The position numbers and the translations under genes are program-made. Below the pieces are notes generated by a model, which was not told where the DNA came from, searched no databases, and was given only the letters and a program-made list of their open reading frames with translations. From assembly GCA_005881995.1 (NCBI GenBank), contig VBHV01000643.1, positions 1 through 9,167 on the forward strand: a DNA stretch of 9,167 nt, written 5' to 3'. Each line of letters begins with the position of its first letter. Within the stretch, counting starts at the first letter, position 1. Shown one piece after another: positions 1-6,899 of this stretch. Source of the DNA: Chloroflexota bacterium. GTDB taxonomy: Bacteria > Chloroflexota > Ktedonobacteria > Ktedonobacterales > Ktedonobacteraceae.

Positions 1-438
1 CTTATCGTAGTCGATTTCGGGGAAGACCAGTTGTTCGCGCAGTCCCAGGGTATAATTACCGCGACCATCGAAGGCATCGGCAGAGACGCCTTGAAAGTCG
101 CGCAGGCGGGGCAGAGCGACATTCATGAGTTTATCAAGGAACTGATACATGCGATCACCGCGCAGTGTTACCATGCAGCCAATCTGCATACCTTCGCGGA
201 GCTTGAAAGTCGCGACGGAGCGTTTGGCGCGGGTAATGACCGGGCGCTGTCCGGTGATGGTTGCCAGGTCTGAGACGGCGGCATCCATCGCTTTGGCATT
301 CTGGATGGCTTCACCCATGCCAATATTAATGACGACTTTGTTTACAGCCGGTACCTGCATGGGATTCTTGTAGTTAAACTCCTTTTGCAGGCCTGGCACG
401 ACCTCTTTCTGGTATTTTTCTTTTAGTCTCGATGCCAT
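1..438 (-). CDS. rplE: 50S ribosomal protein L5, 3'-truncated by window edge
   Basis: L5 binds 5S rRNA and helps build the central protuberance of the large subunit. The minus strand from the ATG at 438 reads open for 146 codons to base 1 without a stop. The family is usually about 180 residues, so roughly the last 35 lie outside the window. Family-like stretches are [13 protein letters not shown] near residues 32-44, [22 protein letters not shown] near 62-83 (broken here only by normal variation), and [19 protein letters not shown] near 128-146. The start lies 3 nt after the rplX stop. A GAGGAG ribosome binding site sits about 10 nt upstream, inside the end of rplX, which suggests translational coupling. 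Identification is firm; only the C-terminus is unseen. Confidence 0.96.
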   Translation of the reverse strand, partial: MASRLKEKYQKEVVPGLQKEFNYKNPMQVPAVNKVVINIGMGEAIQNAKAMDAAVSDLATITGQRPVITRAKRSVATFKLREGMQIGCMVTLRGDRMYQFLDKLMNVALPRLRDFQGVSADAFDGRGNYTLGLREQLVFPEIDYDK

Positions 439-441
439 TGT

Positions 442-831
442 TTAACTACTCCTCGTGCGGTCCTCAATGACCTTCGAACACTTTTTGCAGATGCGCACAG
501 CGCGCATTTTCTGATCGGCGCCCATGGGGCGGCGTTCATGACCAACGCGTGTAGGCTCGCCACATTCGGTGCAAATCAGCATAGTGTTCGAGACGTGTAA
601 GGGCATAGCCTTCTCGATCACGCCTCCCTGGCGGGTCTGGCCCTGCGGGCGAATATGCTTTTTAGCGATGTTGAGGCCTTCAACAATGACTTTGCTGACC
701 TGTGGCAGCGCCCGCGAAACCGTTCCTCGCTTCCCCCGATCCTTGCCGGTGATAATCAGGACGGTATCACCCTTTTTGATGTTCATCTTGGCAAGGTGGA
801 GAGGCTTCTTCTCTTTCTGTTTTGTTGCCAT
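442..831 (-). CDS. rplX: 50S ribosomal protein L24 with zinc-ribbon C-terminus
   Basis: L24 is an early assembly protein of the large subunit. The KOW motif is seen as [20 protein letters not shown] at residues 19-38, followed by [15 protein letters not shown] near 48-61. At 129 residues it is longer than the usual 100-105. It has about 15 extra N-terminal residues ([15 protein letters not shown]) and a C-terminal zinc-ribbon pattern with C87, C90, C115 and C118 (CTEC and CKKC pairs). The ATG at 831 has AGAGGA about 7 nt upstream. The internal Met16, where short homologues begin, has no clear ribosome binding site, so the long start is preferred. It follows rplN after an unusually long 95-nt gap and precedes rplE by 3 nt. 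Confidence 0.96.
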   Translation of the reverse strand: MATKQKEKKPLHLAKMNIKKGDTVLIITGKDRGKRGTVSRALPQVSKVIVEGLNIAKKHIRPQGQTRQGGVIEKAMPLHVSNTMLICTECGEPTRVGHERRPMGADQKMRAVRICKKCSKVIEDRTRSS

Positions 832-926
832 ATTTTTCCTCTACGGTCTGTCGTTTGTCTTTGTCGCACTGGCGGAACGACAAACTTCAACGCAAACCAA
901 CGAAACGAAACTGCATGGATCGTCCC
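832..926 (-). promoter_or_regulatory. rplN-rplX spacer with possible hairpin
   Basis: This 95-nt gap is much longer than the other gaps in the ribosomal run, which are 25 nt or less. On the minus strand TTTGTCG and CGACAAA (bases 860-866 and 878-884) can form a 7-bp stem with an 11-nt loop. A second GACAAAC just downstream could pair with the same left arm instead, so two structures compete. No T-run follows, so it does not look like an intrinsic terminator. A role in RNA processing, attenuation or start control of rplX is only inferred. Confidence 0.3.
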
Positions 927-1295
927 CTACAAGACCTCTGGCGCGAGCGAGATGATCTTCATGAAATTCCGCTCACGCAGTTCACGGGCTACCGGTCCAA
1001 AGATACGTGTGCCGCGCGGGTTATTGCCTGCGGCGATGATGACGGCAGCGTTCTCATCGAAGCGAATATGCGATCCATCGGAGCGTACATACTCCTTCGC
1101 GACGCGTACTACAACTGCATTGACCACTTCGCCCTTTTTCACCTGCCCATTGGGAGCCGCTTGCTTCACGGATGCTTTGATCACATCCCCGATTTCGGCG
1201 TAGCGCTTGGCAGAGCCGCTCATGACACGGATACACATGATCTCTTTGGCGCCGGTATTATCGGCGACTTTCAGGCGTGTTTGTGGCTGAATCAT
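927..1295 (-). CDS. rplN: 50S ribosomal protein L14
   Basis: L14 sits at the subunit interface of the large subunit and forms an intersubunit bridge. The 122-residue length is exactly typical. Recognisable segments are [19 protein letters not shown] at the N-terminus, [19 protein letters not shown] near 62-80, and [13 protein letters not shown] at 95-107. The ATG at 1295 is preceded by AAGGAGAAA, which overlaps the rpsQ stop 12 nt upstream. In many bacteria rplN is the first gene of the spc operon. Here it follows rpsQ without a visible promoter, which fits one continuous S10-spc transcript. No anomalies are seen in the protein. Confidence 0.98.
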   Translation of the reverse strand: MIQPQTRLKVADNTGAKEIMCIRVMSGSAKRYAEIGDVIKASVKQAAPNGQVKKGEVVNAVVVRVAKEYVRSDGSHIRFDENAAVIIAAGNNPRGTRIFGPVARELRERNFMKIISLAPEVL

Positions 1296-1307
1296 GCTGG
1301 TTTCTCC

Positions 1308-1691
1308 TTATGCTTCCTCAGATTCGTCGGCAGCTTCCTCAGATTCGTCGGTAGCTTCCGACGCCAGGTCTGGATCAACCCCGGCCAATAATTCATTCAC
1401 CGGTACGACGCCACTGCCGCGCTTCATGATTTCAACCAACCGCCAGCGTTTCAGCTTGCTCAGGGGACGAGTCTCTTCAATGCGAACCAGGTCACCTATC
1501 TGACAGGTATTTTCTTCATCATGGGCATAGAAGCGTTTTGTTTGCTTGTATGTACGTTTGTAGATACGATGCTTTTTTAACGATTCCACCGCAACGACAA
1601 TGGTTTTATTCATTTTATTGCTGACAACCACGCCGACCTTACGCTGGTGGCGCGGCTGCTTCTTTACAGCCTCGGTTGCTTGCTGTGTCAT
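1308..1691 (-). CDS. rpsQ: 30S ribosomal protein S17 with acidic C-terminal tail
   Basis: S17 is a primary 16S rRNA-binding protein with an OB fold. The core spans about residues 15-90 and includes [19 protein letters not shown], a conserved-type [20 protein letters not shown], and [16 protein letters not shown]. At 127 residues it is well above the usual 80-90. The excess is a C-terminal extension (about 91-127) that ends in two near-identical acidic heptads, TDESEEA and ADESEEA, encoded by a 21-bp tandem repeat. The ATG at 1691 overlaps the rpmC stop as ATGA, a typical coupled junction, with GGAGG about 9-10 nt upstream. The tail is likely solvent-exposed and non-essential to the fold, which is inference. 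Confidence 0.97.
   Translation of the reverse strand: MTQQATEAVKKQPRHQRKVGVVVSNKMNKTIVVAVESLKKHRIYKRTYKQTKRFYAHDEENTCQIGDLVRIEETRPLSKLKRWRLVEIMKRGSGVVPVNELLAGVDPDLASEATDESEEAADESEEA
1312..1353 (-). repeat. 21-bp tandem duplication in rpsQ tail
   Basis: Two adjacent 21-bp units occupy 1312-1332 and 1333-1353 and differ at one base (1331 versus 1352). Six bases of a third partial unit follow at 1354-1359. The unit is seven codons long, so the frame is kept. It encodes the [14 protein letters not shown] heptads at the C-terminus of S17. It looks like a recent in-frame slippage duplication. Confidence 0.9.
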
Positions 1692-1897
1692 GCCTCAGCC
1701 TCCAATTGTGACAACCTGTGCAGCACACGAGCAATGTCTTTGCGCGTCTGCGTGAACACGCGGTTGTTTTTAATTTCACCACGCTGCTGCTGCAAACGGA
1801 GGTTGAAAAGCTTGACGCGCAAATCTTTCAACTCACGCTGCGCTTCACCGGGCGTAAATTCAGAAATTTGCTTGCGACGTTCCTTAGCTTTCGGCAC
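1688..1897 (-). CDS. rpmC: 50S ribosomal protein L29
   Basis: L29 is a small helical protein near the peptide exit tunnel, beside L23, and contributes to the docking area for exit-site factors. The 69 residues match the family length. Typical segments are [21 protein letters not shown] at about 22-42 (two helices with the LFNLR core) and the [12 protein letters not shown] stretch at 51-62. The start is GTG at 1897, giving MPKAKERRK. It is supported by GGGGAGG at 1904-1910, 6 nt upstream. The gene overlaps the end of rplP by 14 nt and the start of rpsQ by 4 nt, so translation is probably coupled on both sides. Confidence 0.96.
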   Translation of the reverse strand: MPKAKERRKQISEFTPGEAQRELKDLRVKLFNLRLQQQRGEIKNNRVFTQTRKDIARVLHRLSQLEAEA

Positions 1898-2315
1898 TTT
1901 CGGCCTCCCCTCGTGTTAGAAAGCGGGTTTTCACCGGCAGCTTGTGACTTGCCAGGCGAACTGCTTCTTTGGCGACCTCTTCGCTGACTCCGCCAATTTC
2001 GAAGATAATGCGTCCTGGCTTGATAACTGCTACATAATGATCGACGGCGCCTTTGCCGCTACCCATACGAGTTTCGGCTGGCTTGGCGGTAATAGGCTTG
2101 TCAGGGAAGACGCGGATCCACACTTTGCCACCGCGCTTCATGAAGCGGGTGAGCGCAATACGCGCGGATTCGATCTGACGGGCCTCTAACCAGCATGGCT
2201 CCAATGACTGTAAGCCGAACTCACCGAAGGCGAGCGTACTACCACGCTGGGCGGTTCCTCTCATACGACCGCGATGTTGTTTGCGGTACTTATATCGTGA
2301 CGGTGCCAATAACAT
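1884..2315 (-). CDS. rplP: 50S ribosomal protein L16
   Basis: L16 binds 23S rRNA near the A-site tRNA elbow and is needed for late 50S assembly. The 143-residue length is slightly above the usual 135-140 because of a short RGEAESAES end. Family marks are [14 protein letters not shown] at 7-20, [13 protein letters not shown] at 38-50, and [19 protein letters not shown] at 78-96. The arginine in that last segment corresponds to the loop near the peptidyl transferase centre. The ATG at 2315 has AGGAG about 10 nt upstream. It lies 15 nt after the inferred true end of rpsC, but 26 nt inside the literal rpsC reading frame, which supports the view that rpsC is frameshifted. Confidence 0.98.
   Translation of the reverse strand: MLLAPSRYKYRKQHRGRMRGTAQRGSTLAFGEFGLQSLEPCWLEARQIESARIALTRFMKRGGKVWIRVFPDKPITAKPAETRMGSGKGAVDHYVAVIKPGRIIFEIGGVSEEVAKEAVRLASHKLPVKTRFLTRGEAESAES
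1904..1910 (-). promoter_or_regulatory. Ribosome binding site deciding the rpmC GTG start
   Basis: The minus strand reads GGGGAGG here, 6 nt before the GTG at 1897. No better-placed ATG exists near the N-terminus of L29, so this site fixes the GTG start. Confidence 0.75.
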
Positions 2316-3375
2316 GGCTTCGATTCTCCTCTACTCGCTCTCGGTAGCATTGGTCTCGTTGGCCTGCGGCGTTGGCGGCGGAGTCTGTGGCGTTTCTGGC
2401 ACCTGCGGCTCCTGTGGCACTTGAGCCTCTGTAATCGGCTCGGGTGCCGGTGCCGGTGTTGCCTGAGCTACTGGCTCGGACTTCTCGGCACGGGGTGGTC
2501 GCGCTGCGCGCTCCCCTTGTACGCGGGGCGCGCTCGCCGCGCTCTCCCTGTGGACGATCGGTGCGGGGCGCACGCTCGCCGCGATCTCCCTGCGGACGTG
2601 CTGGACGATCACCGCGTGGAGCGCGATCACCACGTTCGCCACGCTGCGGGCGACGATCGCCCCGGCGCTCGCCGCCTTCACCACGCTCATGAGTGGTAAA
2701 GGCTGAAGCTGCTTCTTGCGCGGCCTCGGATGGTTCACGCCGTTTGGTCGGCAGAACATCGCCTTTATAAATCCAGACTTTGATGCCGATGACACCAAAG
2801 GTGGTGTGCGCTTCCGCCAGACCATAGTCGATATCAGCGCGCAAGGTGTGCAGGGGGATTTTCCCCTCGACTTCCTTCTCGGTGCGAGCGATTTCCGCTC
2901 CACCCAGCCGCCCGCCAACCACGACGCGAATGCCTTTTGCATTGGCGCGCATGGTTTTCTGCACTGCCTGCTTCATGGCGCGGCGGAAGGAGACGCGCTT
3001 CTCCAGCTGTTCCGCGATACTGCGCCCGACCAGGTAGGCATCGAGTTCGGGCTGGCGAATCTCCAGGATGTTGAGACGCACGCGCTTCTTGGTTTCCTTC
3101 TCAAGCGCGGTACGCAGTCTATCGACCTTTTCGCCACTCTTGCCAATGACGATACCAGGTTTGGCGGTATGAATAATGACCGTGACCTGGTTTGCGGCGG
3201 CGCGCTCGATCTCGATACGCGAGATAGCCGCGTTCGCCAGCTCTTTCTGGATCATCTTACGCAGTTTGAAATCCTCCGCGAGAAGATCCTTATAATCACG
3301 CTCAGCGTACCAGCGAGACTGCCAGCCTTTTACGACGCCGAGCCTGAACCCTACGGGATGCACTTTATGTCCCAA
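2290..3375 (-). CDS. rpsC: 30S ribosomal protein S3, long tail, apparent frameshift
   Basis: S3 shapes the mRNA entry channel and contributes to ribosomal mRNA unwinding. The core (residues 1 to about 212) is canonical. It starts [14 protein letters not shown], has a type II KH domain with GKSG at 78-81, and has R131, R132 and K135 at the E. coli numbering of the unwinding residues. [14 protein letters not shown] follows near 151-164, then the [13 protein letters not shown] strand. The start is TTG at 3375 with AAGGAGGA 5 nt upstream. Residues about 215-285 are an arginine/glycine-rich repeat tail. The literal frame runs to 361 residues and ends inside rplP. The +1-related frame instead ends at 2331, just before the rplP ribosome binding site, with a coherent Pro/Glu/Thr tail. 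Two bases are missing near 2530 relative to a neighbouring repeat copy, so the intended product is probably about 345-350 residues. Confidence 0.93.
   Translation of the reverse strand: MGHKVHPVGFRLGVVKGWQSRWYAERDYKDLLAEDFKLRKMIQKELANAAISRIEIERAAANQVTVIIHTAKPGIVIGKSGEKVDRLRTALEKETKKRVRLNILEIRQPELDAYLVGRSIAEQLEKRVSFRRAMKQAVQKTMRANAKGIRVVVGGRLGGAEIARTEKEVEGKIPLHTLRADIDYGLAEAHTTFGVIGIKVWIYKGDVLPTKRREPSEAAQEAASAFTTHERGEGGERRGDRRPQRGERGDRAPRGDRPARPQGDRGERAPRTDRPQGERGERAPRTRGARSATTPCREVRASSSGNTGTGTRADYRGSSATGAAGARNATDSAANAAGQRDQCYRERVEENRSHVIGTVTI
2331..2530 (-). other. rpsC: Probable true 3' end of rpsC in the shifted frame
   Basis: After the suspected lesion the shifted frame continues the repeat theme as [17 protein letters not shown] and then becomes rich in Pro, Glu, Ala and Thr. 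It ends at a TAG at 2331-2333, 15 nt before the rplP ATG. This gives the normal spacing for the operon and leaves the rplP ribosome binding site outside the coding region. The literal frame over the same bases gives a less coherent tail with scattered Cys and Tyr and overlaps rplP. This is inference from composition and gene spacing. Confidence 0.7.
2523..2598 (-). repeat. Imperfect tandem repeat in rpsC tail, one copy 2 bp short
   Basis: Two related copies lie at 2523-2556 (34 bp) and 2563-2598 (36 bp). Both encode a GERAPR/PQG-type arginine-rich motif. They align closely apart from a few substitutions and two bases (a GC/CA-like dinucleotide) missing from the first copy just after base 2530. 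More distant copies of the same RGD/RGER theme continue to about 2690. The missing dinucleotide is exactly what shifts the reading frame of rpsC. Confidence 0.8.
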
Positions 3376-3380
3376 AAGTG

Positions 3381-3388
3381 TCCTCCTT
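3381..3388 (-). promoter_or_regulatory. Ribosome binding site deciding the rpsC TTG start
   Basis: The minus strand reads AAGGAGGA here, 5 nt before the TTG at 3375. The TTG begins the conserved MGHKVHP N-terminus of S3, and no in-frame ATG or GTG fits better. TTG starts are uncommon for highly expressed ribosomal genes; the strong site may compensate. Confidence 0.85.
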
Positions 3389-3392
3389 CTTC

Positions 3393-3743
3393 TTAGCGTC
3401 CGGCGTCAGCCGGGTCGTCTGAGACAATGACCGTGACATGGCAAAAGCGGCGCAGGATACGCGCGGCCCGGCCATGCGGACGCGCTTTAATGCGCTTTAC
3501 CCGGAACGAGTCATCCGCCACAATACTCAGAATATACAGATCATCGGGATTCAAGTTGTAGTTATTTTCCGCATTTGCTGCTGCTGACGCGACAACTTTA
3601 CTGACAGGCTGCGCACCAGCATTGGGCATAAATTGAAGATACGCAAGCGCTTCATTGACGCGAAGCCCTTTCACCGAATTGGTGACGAGACGCATTTTGC
3701 GCGGCGGAATACCGATGTCTTTAGCAATAGCTCGAACTTGCAT
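3393..3743 (-). CDS. rplV: 50S ribosomal protein L22
   Basis: L22 spans the large subunit. Its globular part lies on the surface, and its long beta-hairpin lines the exit tunnel where macrolides bind. The 116-residue length is typical. Visible marks are [14 protein letters not shown] at 7-20, the [16 protein letters not shown] helix at about 49-64, and the hairpin and final strand [18 protein letters not shown] followed by HVTVIVSD (about 83-109). The hairpin looks intact, with no deletion of the kind known from macrolide resistance. The ATG at 3743 has GAGGTGA a few bases upstream, overlapping the end of rpsS 8 nt away. rpsC follows after 17 nt. Confidence 0.98.
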   Translation of the reverse strand: MQVRAIAKDIGIPPRKMRLVTNSVKGLRVNEALAYLQFMPNAGAQPVSKVVASAAANAENNYNLNPDDLYILSIVADDSFRVKRIKARPHGRAARILRRFCHVTVIVSDDPADAGR

Positions 3744-3751
3744 CTTTCACC

Positions 3752-4039
3752 TCAACGGACCGACGTGGTCCTCTCACTCCTACCGCCCGCATGACCTCGG
3801 AAGTGTCTTGTGGGGGCAAACTCACCCAATTTATGGCCCACCATATTTTCGGTAATATAGATAGGTACATGCGTCTTGCCGTTATGGACGCCGATGGTCA
3901 TTCCCACCATCTGTGGGAAGATCGTAGAAGCGCGCGACCAGGTTTTGATGACCCGGCGGTCGCCGCTTTTAAGCATGGCCAACACTTTTTTACGAAGCGA
4001 TTCGTGAATGTATGGCCCTTTTTTTCTTGAGCGTGACAT
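3752..4039 (-). CDS. rpsS: 30S ribosomal protein S19
   Basis: S19 sits in the head of the small subunit next to S13 and takes part in bridges to the large subunit. Its 95 residues match the family. The sequence is strongly canonical: [15 protein letters not shown] at the start, [20 protein letters not shown] at 33-52, [18 protein letters not shown] at 53-70, then [15 protein letters not shown]. The ATG at 4039 lies 3 nt after the rplB stop. It has AGGAGG upstream inside the end of rplB, so the two are probably translationally coupled. Nothing is odd in the protein. Confidence 0.99.
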   Translation of the reverse strand: MSRSRKKGPYIHESLRKKVLAMLKSGDRRVIKTWSRASTIFPQMVGMTIGVHNGKTHVPIYITENMVGHKLGEFAPTRHFRGHAGGRSERTTSVR

Positions 4040-4042
4040 ATG

Positions 4043-4879
4043 CTACTTCCTCCTGCCAGCATTGCGACGACGCACAATGAATTGATCGGTCCGCTTGTTG
4101 TTGCGCGTCTTATATCCCAGTGCGGGCTTGCCCCAGGGCGTCTGCGGCTGACCGCCAATCGGCGCACGCCCCTCACCACCACCATGTGGATGGTCGCGAG
4201 GATTCATAACCGAGCCGCGCACGGTAGGACGGCGGCCCATATGACGGGAACGCCCGGCTTTACCGATGCTCTGGTTCTCGTGATCGATATTGCCTACCTG
4301 TCCGATGGTTGCCGTGCAAAGAATATGGACACGACGCTGCTCACCTGAGGGCAAGCGTACGAGGGCATAGTCGCCCTCTTTTGCCATCAACTGCGCGCCC
4401 GCGCCCGCGCCGCGTACCATCTGGCCGCCCCGACCGCGCGTCAGTTCGATGTTATGAATAGTGGTACCGGTCGGGATGTTCTTCAAAGGAAGAGCATTCC
4501 CCGGCCTGATATCGGCATCAGGCCCTGCTACCACTTTATCCCCAACTTTCAAACCAAGCGGCGCGATAATATAGCGTTTTTCGCCGTCCAGGTAGTGCAG
4601 CAACGCGATACGAGCCGAACGATTCGGATCATATTCAATGGCGGCCACTTTGGCAGGAACGTCCAGCTTGTTGCGCTTGAAATCGATCAAGCGATACGCG
4701 CGCTTGGCGCCGCCGCCGCGATGACGGACGGTAATCTTACCCTGATTGTTGCGCCCGGAATGCTTTTTCAGGCGAACAGTCAAGGACTTCTCTGGCTTAG
4801 TCTTTGTGATCTCCTCGAATGTCGAAACCGACATGCCGCGACGTCCAGGAGATGTTGGTCGGTACTGTCTAATTGGCAT
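4043..4879 (-). CDS. rplB: 50S ribosomal protein L2
   Basis: L2 is one of the largest and most conserved proteins of the 50S subunit. It is needed for subunit association and for assembly of the peptidyl transferase region. Its 278 residues are the expected length. Marks in order are [15 protein letters not shown], the RNA-binding segment [20 protein letters not shown] at 48-67, [17 protein letters not shown] at 80-96, the [19 protein letters not shown] segment at 151-169, and [14 protein letters not shown] at 225-238. That last segment contains the histidine region near the catalytic centre. The C-terminus [17 protein letters not shown] is typical. The ATG at 4879 has AAGGTG upstream; rplW ends 14 nt before it. 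Confidence 0.99.
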   Translation of the reverse strand: MPIRQYRPTSPGRRGMSVSTFEEITKTKPEKSLTVRLKKHSGRNNQGKITVRHRGGGAKRAYRLIDFKRNKLDVPAKVAAIEYDPNRSARIALLHYLDGEKRYIIAPLGLKVGDKVVAGPDADIRPGNALPLKNIPTGTTIHNIELTRGRGGQMVRGAGAGAQLMAKEGDYALVRLPSGEQRRVHILCTATIGQVGNIDHENQSIGKAGRSRHMGRRPTVRGSVMNPRDHPHGGGEGRAPIGGQPQTPWGKPALGYKTRNNKRTDQFIVRRRNAGRRK

Positions 4880-4893
4880 CTCTCAACACCTTC

Positions 4894-5193
4894 CTATGCC
4901 TTCAACGTATCGATTGAATCACCCGGCGCGAGGGTGACAATCGCTTTCTTCCACTCGCGGGCCTCGACGGGCCGTGGAGCGGAACCTCTTCGCCGTATCA
5001 TGCGCGCCTTGCCGGGCATGCGCATGACGTTGACCGAGACGACACGAACATTGAACATGGTCTCAACTGCGCGGCGAATGTCAATTTTATTTGCTCGCAA
5101 CGCCACCTTAAAGGTATACTGGTTGTTTTTCTCCTGCAGTCTTACCGTTTTTTCGGTGACGATACCGTGTCGCAGTACTTCTGTGATTTCCAC
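4894..5193 (-). CDS. rplW: 50S ribosomal protein L23
   Basis: L23 lies at the peptide exit site beside L29 and is the docking point for trigger factor and SRP. Its 99 residues fit the family. Marks are HGIVTEKTVRLQEKNNQYTF at 9-28, ANKIDIRRAVETMFNVRVVS at 34-53, and the basic loop KARMIRRRGSAPRPVEAREW at 62-81. The start is GTG at 5193 with GAGGAGG 7 nt upstream. That ribosome binding site is made from the GAG GAG GAA codons at the very end of rplD, whose stop lies only 2 nt before the GTG. The acidic end of L4 thus doubles as the translation signal for L23. Confidence 0.98.
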   Translation of the reverse strand: MEITEVLRHGIVTEKTVRLQEKNNQYTFKVALRANKIDIRRAVETMFNVRVVSVNVMRMPGKARMIRRRGSAPRPVEAREWKKAIVTLAPGDSIDTLKA

Positions 5194-5195
5194 GG

Positions 5196-6056
5196 CTATT
5201 CCTCCTCGCCGTCAGTTTCGGCTATAGTCTCAGACTCCTGATCTTCATCCTCATCCTGAGCGTCTTCGACATCCTCCGGTTCCTCGTCCTCATCTACTTC
5301 GCTCCTGGCGTCTTCCGACTCCAATTCCTCGTCCTCATCTACTTCGCTCTCGGCGTCCTCCGACTCCGCTTGCTCTTCGGCTTCGAGCTGGTCAGCGATC
5401 TGTTGACTTGCTTCCTCCGCGCTCAATCCTTCACCAAATACCAGCTCGATCCAGCGCACAGTCTGCTTGGGCATAATGATCCAATCATGCTTGAGCAGTT
5501 CCACGACGTTAATCGAGGAGACATGCTGCACTTTAGCGGTGGGGATATTGCGTGTTGAAAGCACAATATTCTCATCGCGCTGCGGCAGCATCATCAGCAC
5601 TTTCCTGCTATCGATTGGCAGGCTGTCCAGAATGGCGAGCATGTCTTTGGTGCGCGGGGTCTCCAAAGCCAGTTCATTGATAACGATCAGTTGCTCATTG
5701 GCAACCTTATCAGACAGGGCCGACTTAATCGCAAGACGGCGCATCTTTTTAGGAACATCATGATGGTACGGATGCGGCTTCGGGCCAAATACAGCACCGC
5801 CATGACGGAACTGAGGCGCGCGGGTGCTACCCTGACGGGCGCGACCTGTACCTTTTTGTTTATAGGGTTTTTTACCCCCGCCCGATACCTCACTGCGAGT
5901 TTTGGTCGAAGCATTACCTTGACGGCGATTCACCAGTTGTGCGGTGACAACCTGGTGGAGGACCGGCACATTCGGGATGACTCCGAACACCTGCTCGCTC
6001 AGTTCGAGCTGTTCTACGGCTTCACCAGCCATGTTATACACTGTAGTCGAGGGCAT
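5196..6056 (-). CDS. rplD: 50S ribosomal protein L4 with long acidic tail
   Basis: L4 binds 23S rRNA, and its extended loop lines the exit tunnel. In E. coli it also represses the S10 operon. The core is residues 1 to about 222. It includes NRRQGNASTKTRSEVSGGGK near 43-62, the loop KQKGTGRARQGSTRAPQFRH at 66-85 followed by GGAVFGPKPHPY, and the MRRLAIKSALSDK helix near 105-117. The protein is 286 residues against the usual 200-210. The excess is a C-terminal tail (about 226-286) made almost wholly of Glu, Asp, Ser and Ala, with a duplicated 15-residue unit. ATG at 6056 lies 5 nt after the rplC stop, with a GAGGT site upstream. The tail is in frame and has normal spacing to rplW, so it looks real. 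Confidence 0.97.
   Translation of the reverse strand: MPSTTVYNMAGEAVEQLELSEQVFGVIPNVPVLHQVVTAQLVNRRQGNASTKTRSEVSGGGKKPYKQKGTGRARQGSTRAPQFRHGGAVFGPKPHPYHHDVPKKMRRLAIKSALSDKVANEQLIVINELALETPRTKDMLAILDSLPIDSRKVLMMLPQRDENIVLSTRNIPTAKVQHVSSINVVELLKHDWIIMPKQTVRWIELVFGEGLSAEEASQQIADQLEAEEQAESEDAESEVDEDEELESEDARSEVDEDEEPEDVEDAQDEDEDQESETIAETDGEEE
5201..5207 (-). promoter_or_regulatory. rplW ribosome binding site embedded in rplD tail codons
   Basis: The minus strand reads GAGGAGG here, 7 nt before the GTG of rplW. It is part of the final glutamate codons of rplD, so it is both coding and regulatory. It also fixes the GTG start of rplW, since there is no nearby ATG in frame. Confidence 0.8.
5281..5370 (-). 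repeat. 45-bp tandem duplication in rplD acidic tail
   Basis: Units at 5281-5325 and 5326-5370 align without gaps and differ at about five positions. Each encodes 15 residues, ESEDA(E/R)SEVDEDEE(L/P), so the frame is unchanged. The pattern indicates a fairly recent in-frame duplication that lengthened the acidic end of L4. Confidence 0.9.
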
Positions 6057-6061
6057 TGCGG

Positions 6062-6874
6062 TTACCTCATCACATGCTTCTTAATCACGAGCAGACTGCC
6101 GTTCGCGCCAGGGACGGACCCCTTGACGAGCAGCAGGTTGCGCTCAGGATCAGCTTGAATCACTTGCAGTTTTTTCGCGGTCACACGGGCATTGCCCATA
6201 TGGCCGGCCATGCGCGTGCCTTTGAGCACGCGTCCGGGCGTAGTACCAGAACCGATGGAACCGGGGGCGCGGGTGCGGTCTGACTGTCCATGTGTTTTGG
6301 GGCCACAGCTGAATCCGTGACGCTTTACACCACCCTGGAACCCTTTGCCTTTAGAAGAGCCTACGATGTAAACCGATTCGCCAGCGGTGAAAAGACCGGC
6401 GTCAACTTTTGCGCCGAGTTCAATTCCGTCCAGGCTACCGTCTTGCAGCCCAACCTCGCGCAGCACTTTGAAAGGCCCCAACTCGGGACCTGGGCGGCGC
6501 TGGCGGTTCTGCGATACCTTGAGCAACTTCTCGATTTGCTTATCTTTTTTCTCGCCAGAGGTGGTTTCCGACTCGGTTCCCTCTTCGGCAGTCTTTTTCC
6601 CGCGCTGCTCCTGCTGATAGGTCTGCAAGCGTTTGCGCTGCGCTTTCAGCAAGGGCAGGCTATGTCCAAGATGCCCCAGTTGTGGGCGAGTGATGTGCTT
6701 TAATCTCGCCTGCTCGAAGCCAATCTGGACAGCATCATAACCATCATGGGCAGTCGTCTTTATCTGTGTAACGACGCATGGGCCAGCTTCAATGACGGTG
6801 ACCGGAATAACAGTACCATTTGGCCCAAATACCTGGGTCATGCCGACCTTTCTGCCCAACAATCCACTGAGCAT
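6062..6874 (-). CDS. rplC: 50S ribosomal protein L3 with internal insertion
   Basis: L3 is an early assembly protein whose central loop reaches close to the peptidyl transferase centre. The N-terminus [21 protein letters not shown] and the C-terminal half are canonical. The latter includes [20 protein letters not shown] at about 172-191, [20 protein letters not shown] at 195-214, [11 protein letters not shown] at 222-232, and [19 protein letters not shown] at 244-262. At 270 residues it exceeds the usual 205-215. The surplus is a Lys/Glu/Gln-rich insertion at about 72-133 that splits the beta-barrel domain sequence. The glutamine methylated by PrmB in E. coli (GQN in the SIG loop) is replaced here by serine, which is common outside proteobacteria. 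The ATG at 6874 follows rpsJ by 25 nt with an AGGAAAGGA site. Confidence 0.97.
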   Translation of the reverse strand: MLSGLLGRKVGMTQVFGPNGTVIPVTVIEAGPCVVTQIKTTAHDGYDAVQIGFEQARLKHITRPQLGHLGHSLPLLKAQRKRLQTYQQEQRGKKTAEEGTESETTSGEKKDKQIEKLLKVSQNRQRRPGPELGPFKVLREVGLQDGSLDGIELGAKVDAGLFTAGESVYIVGSSKGKGFQGGVKRHGFSCGPKTHGQSDRTRAPGSIGSGTTPGRVLKGTRMAGHMGNARVTAKKLQVIQADPERNLLLVKGSVPGANGSLLVIKKHVMR

Positions 6875-6899
6875 ATCCTTTCCTCTCTTCTTTCAGCCC

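Noticed and set aside
822..1391. 189-codon plus-strand reading frame opposite rplN and flanks
   Set aside because: Antisense to rplN and part of rpsQ, with no supporting signals.
2523..2690. Repeats that could suggest a CRISPR array
   Set aside because: The units are short, imperfect, in coding frame and lack uniform spacers. They encode the arginine-rich S3 tail.
2716..3396. 226-codon plus-strand reading frame opposite rpsC
   Set aside because: It mirrors the conserved S3 core on the other strand. Its length reflects base composition, not a gene.
4454..5227. 257-codon plus-strand reading frame opposite rplB and rplW
   Set aside because: It lies antisense to two highly conserved genes, crosses their junction, has no ribosome binding site and resembles no family I know. 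It is a shadow frame.
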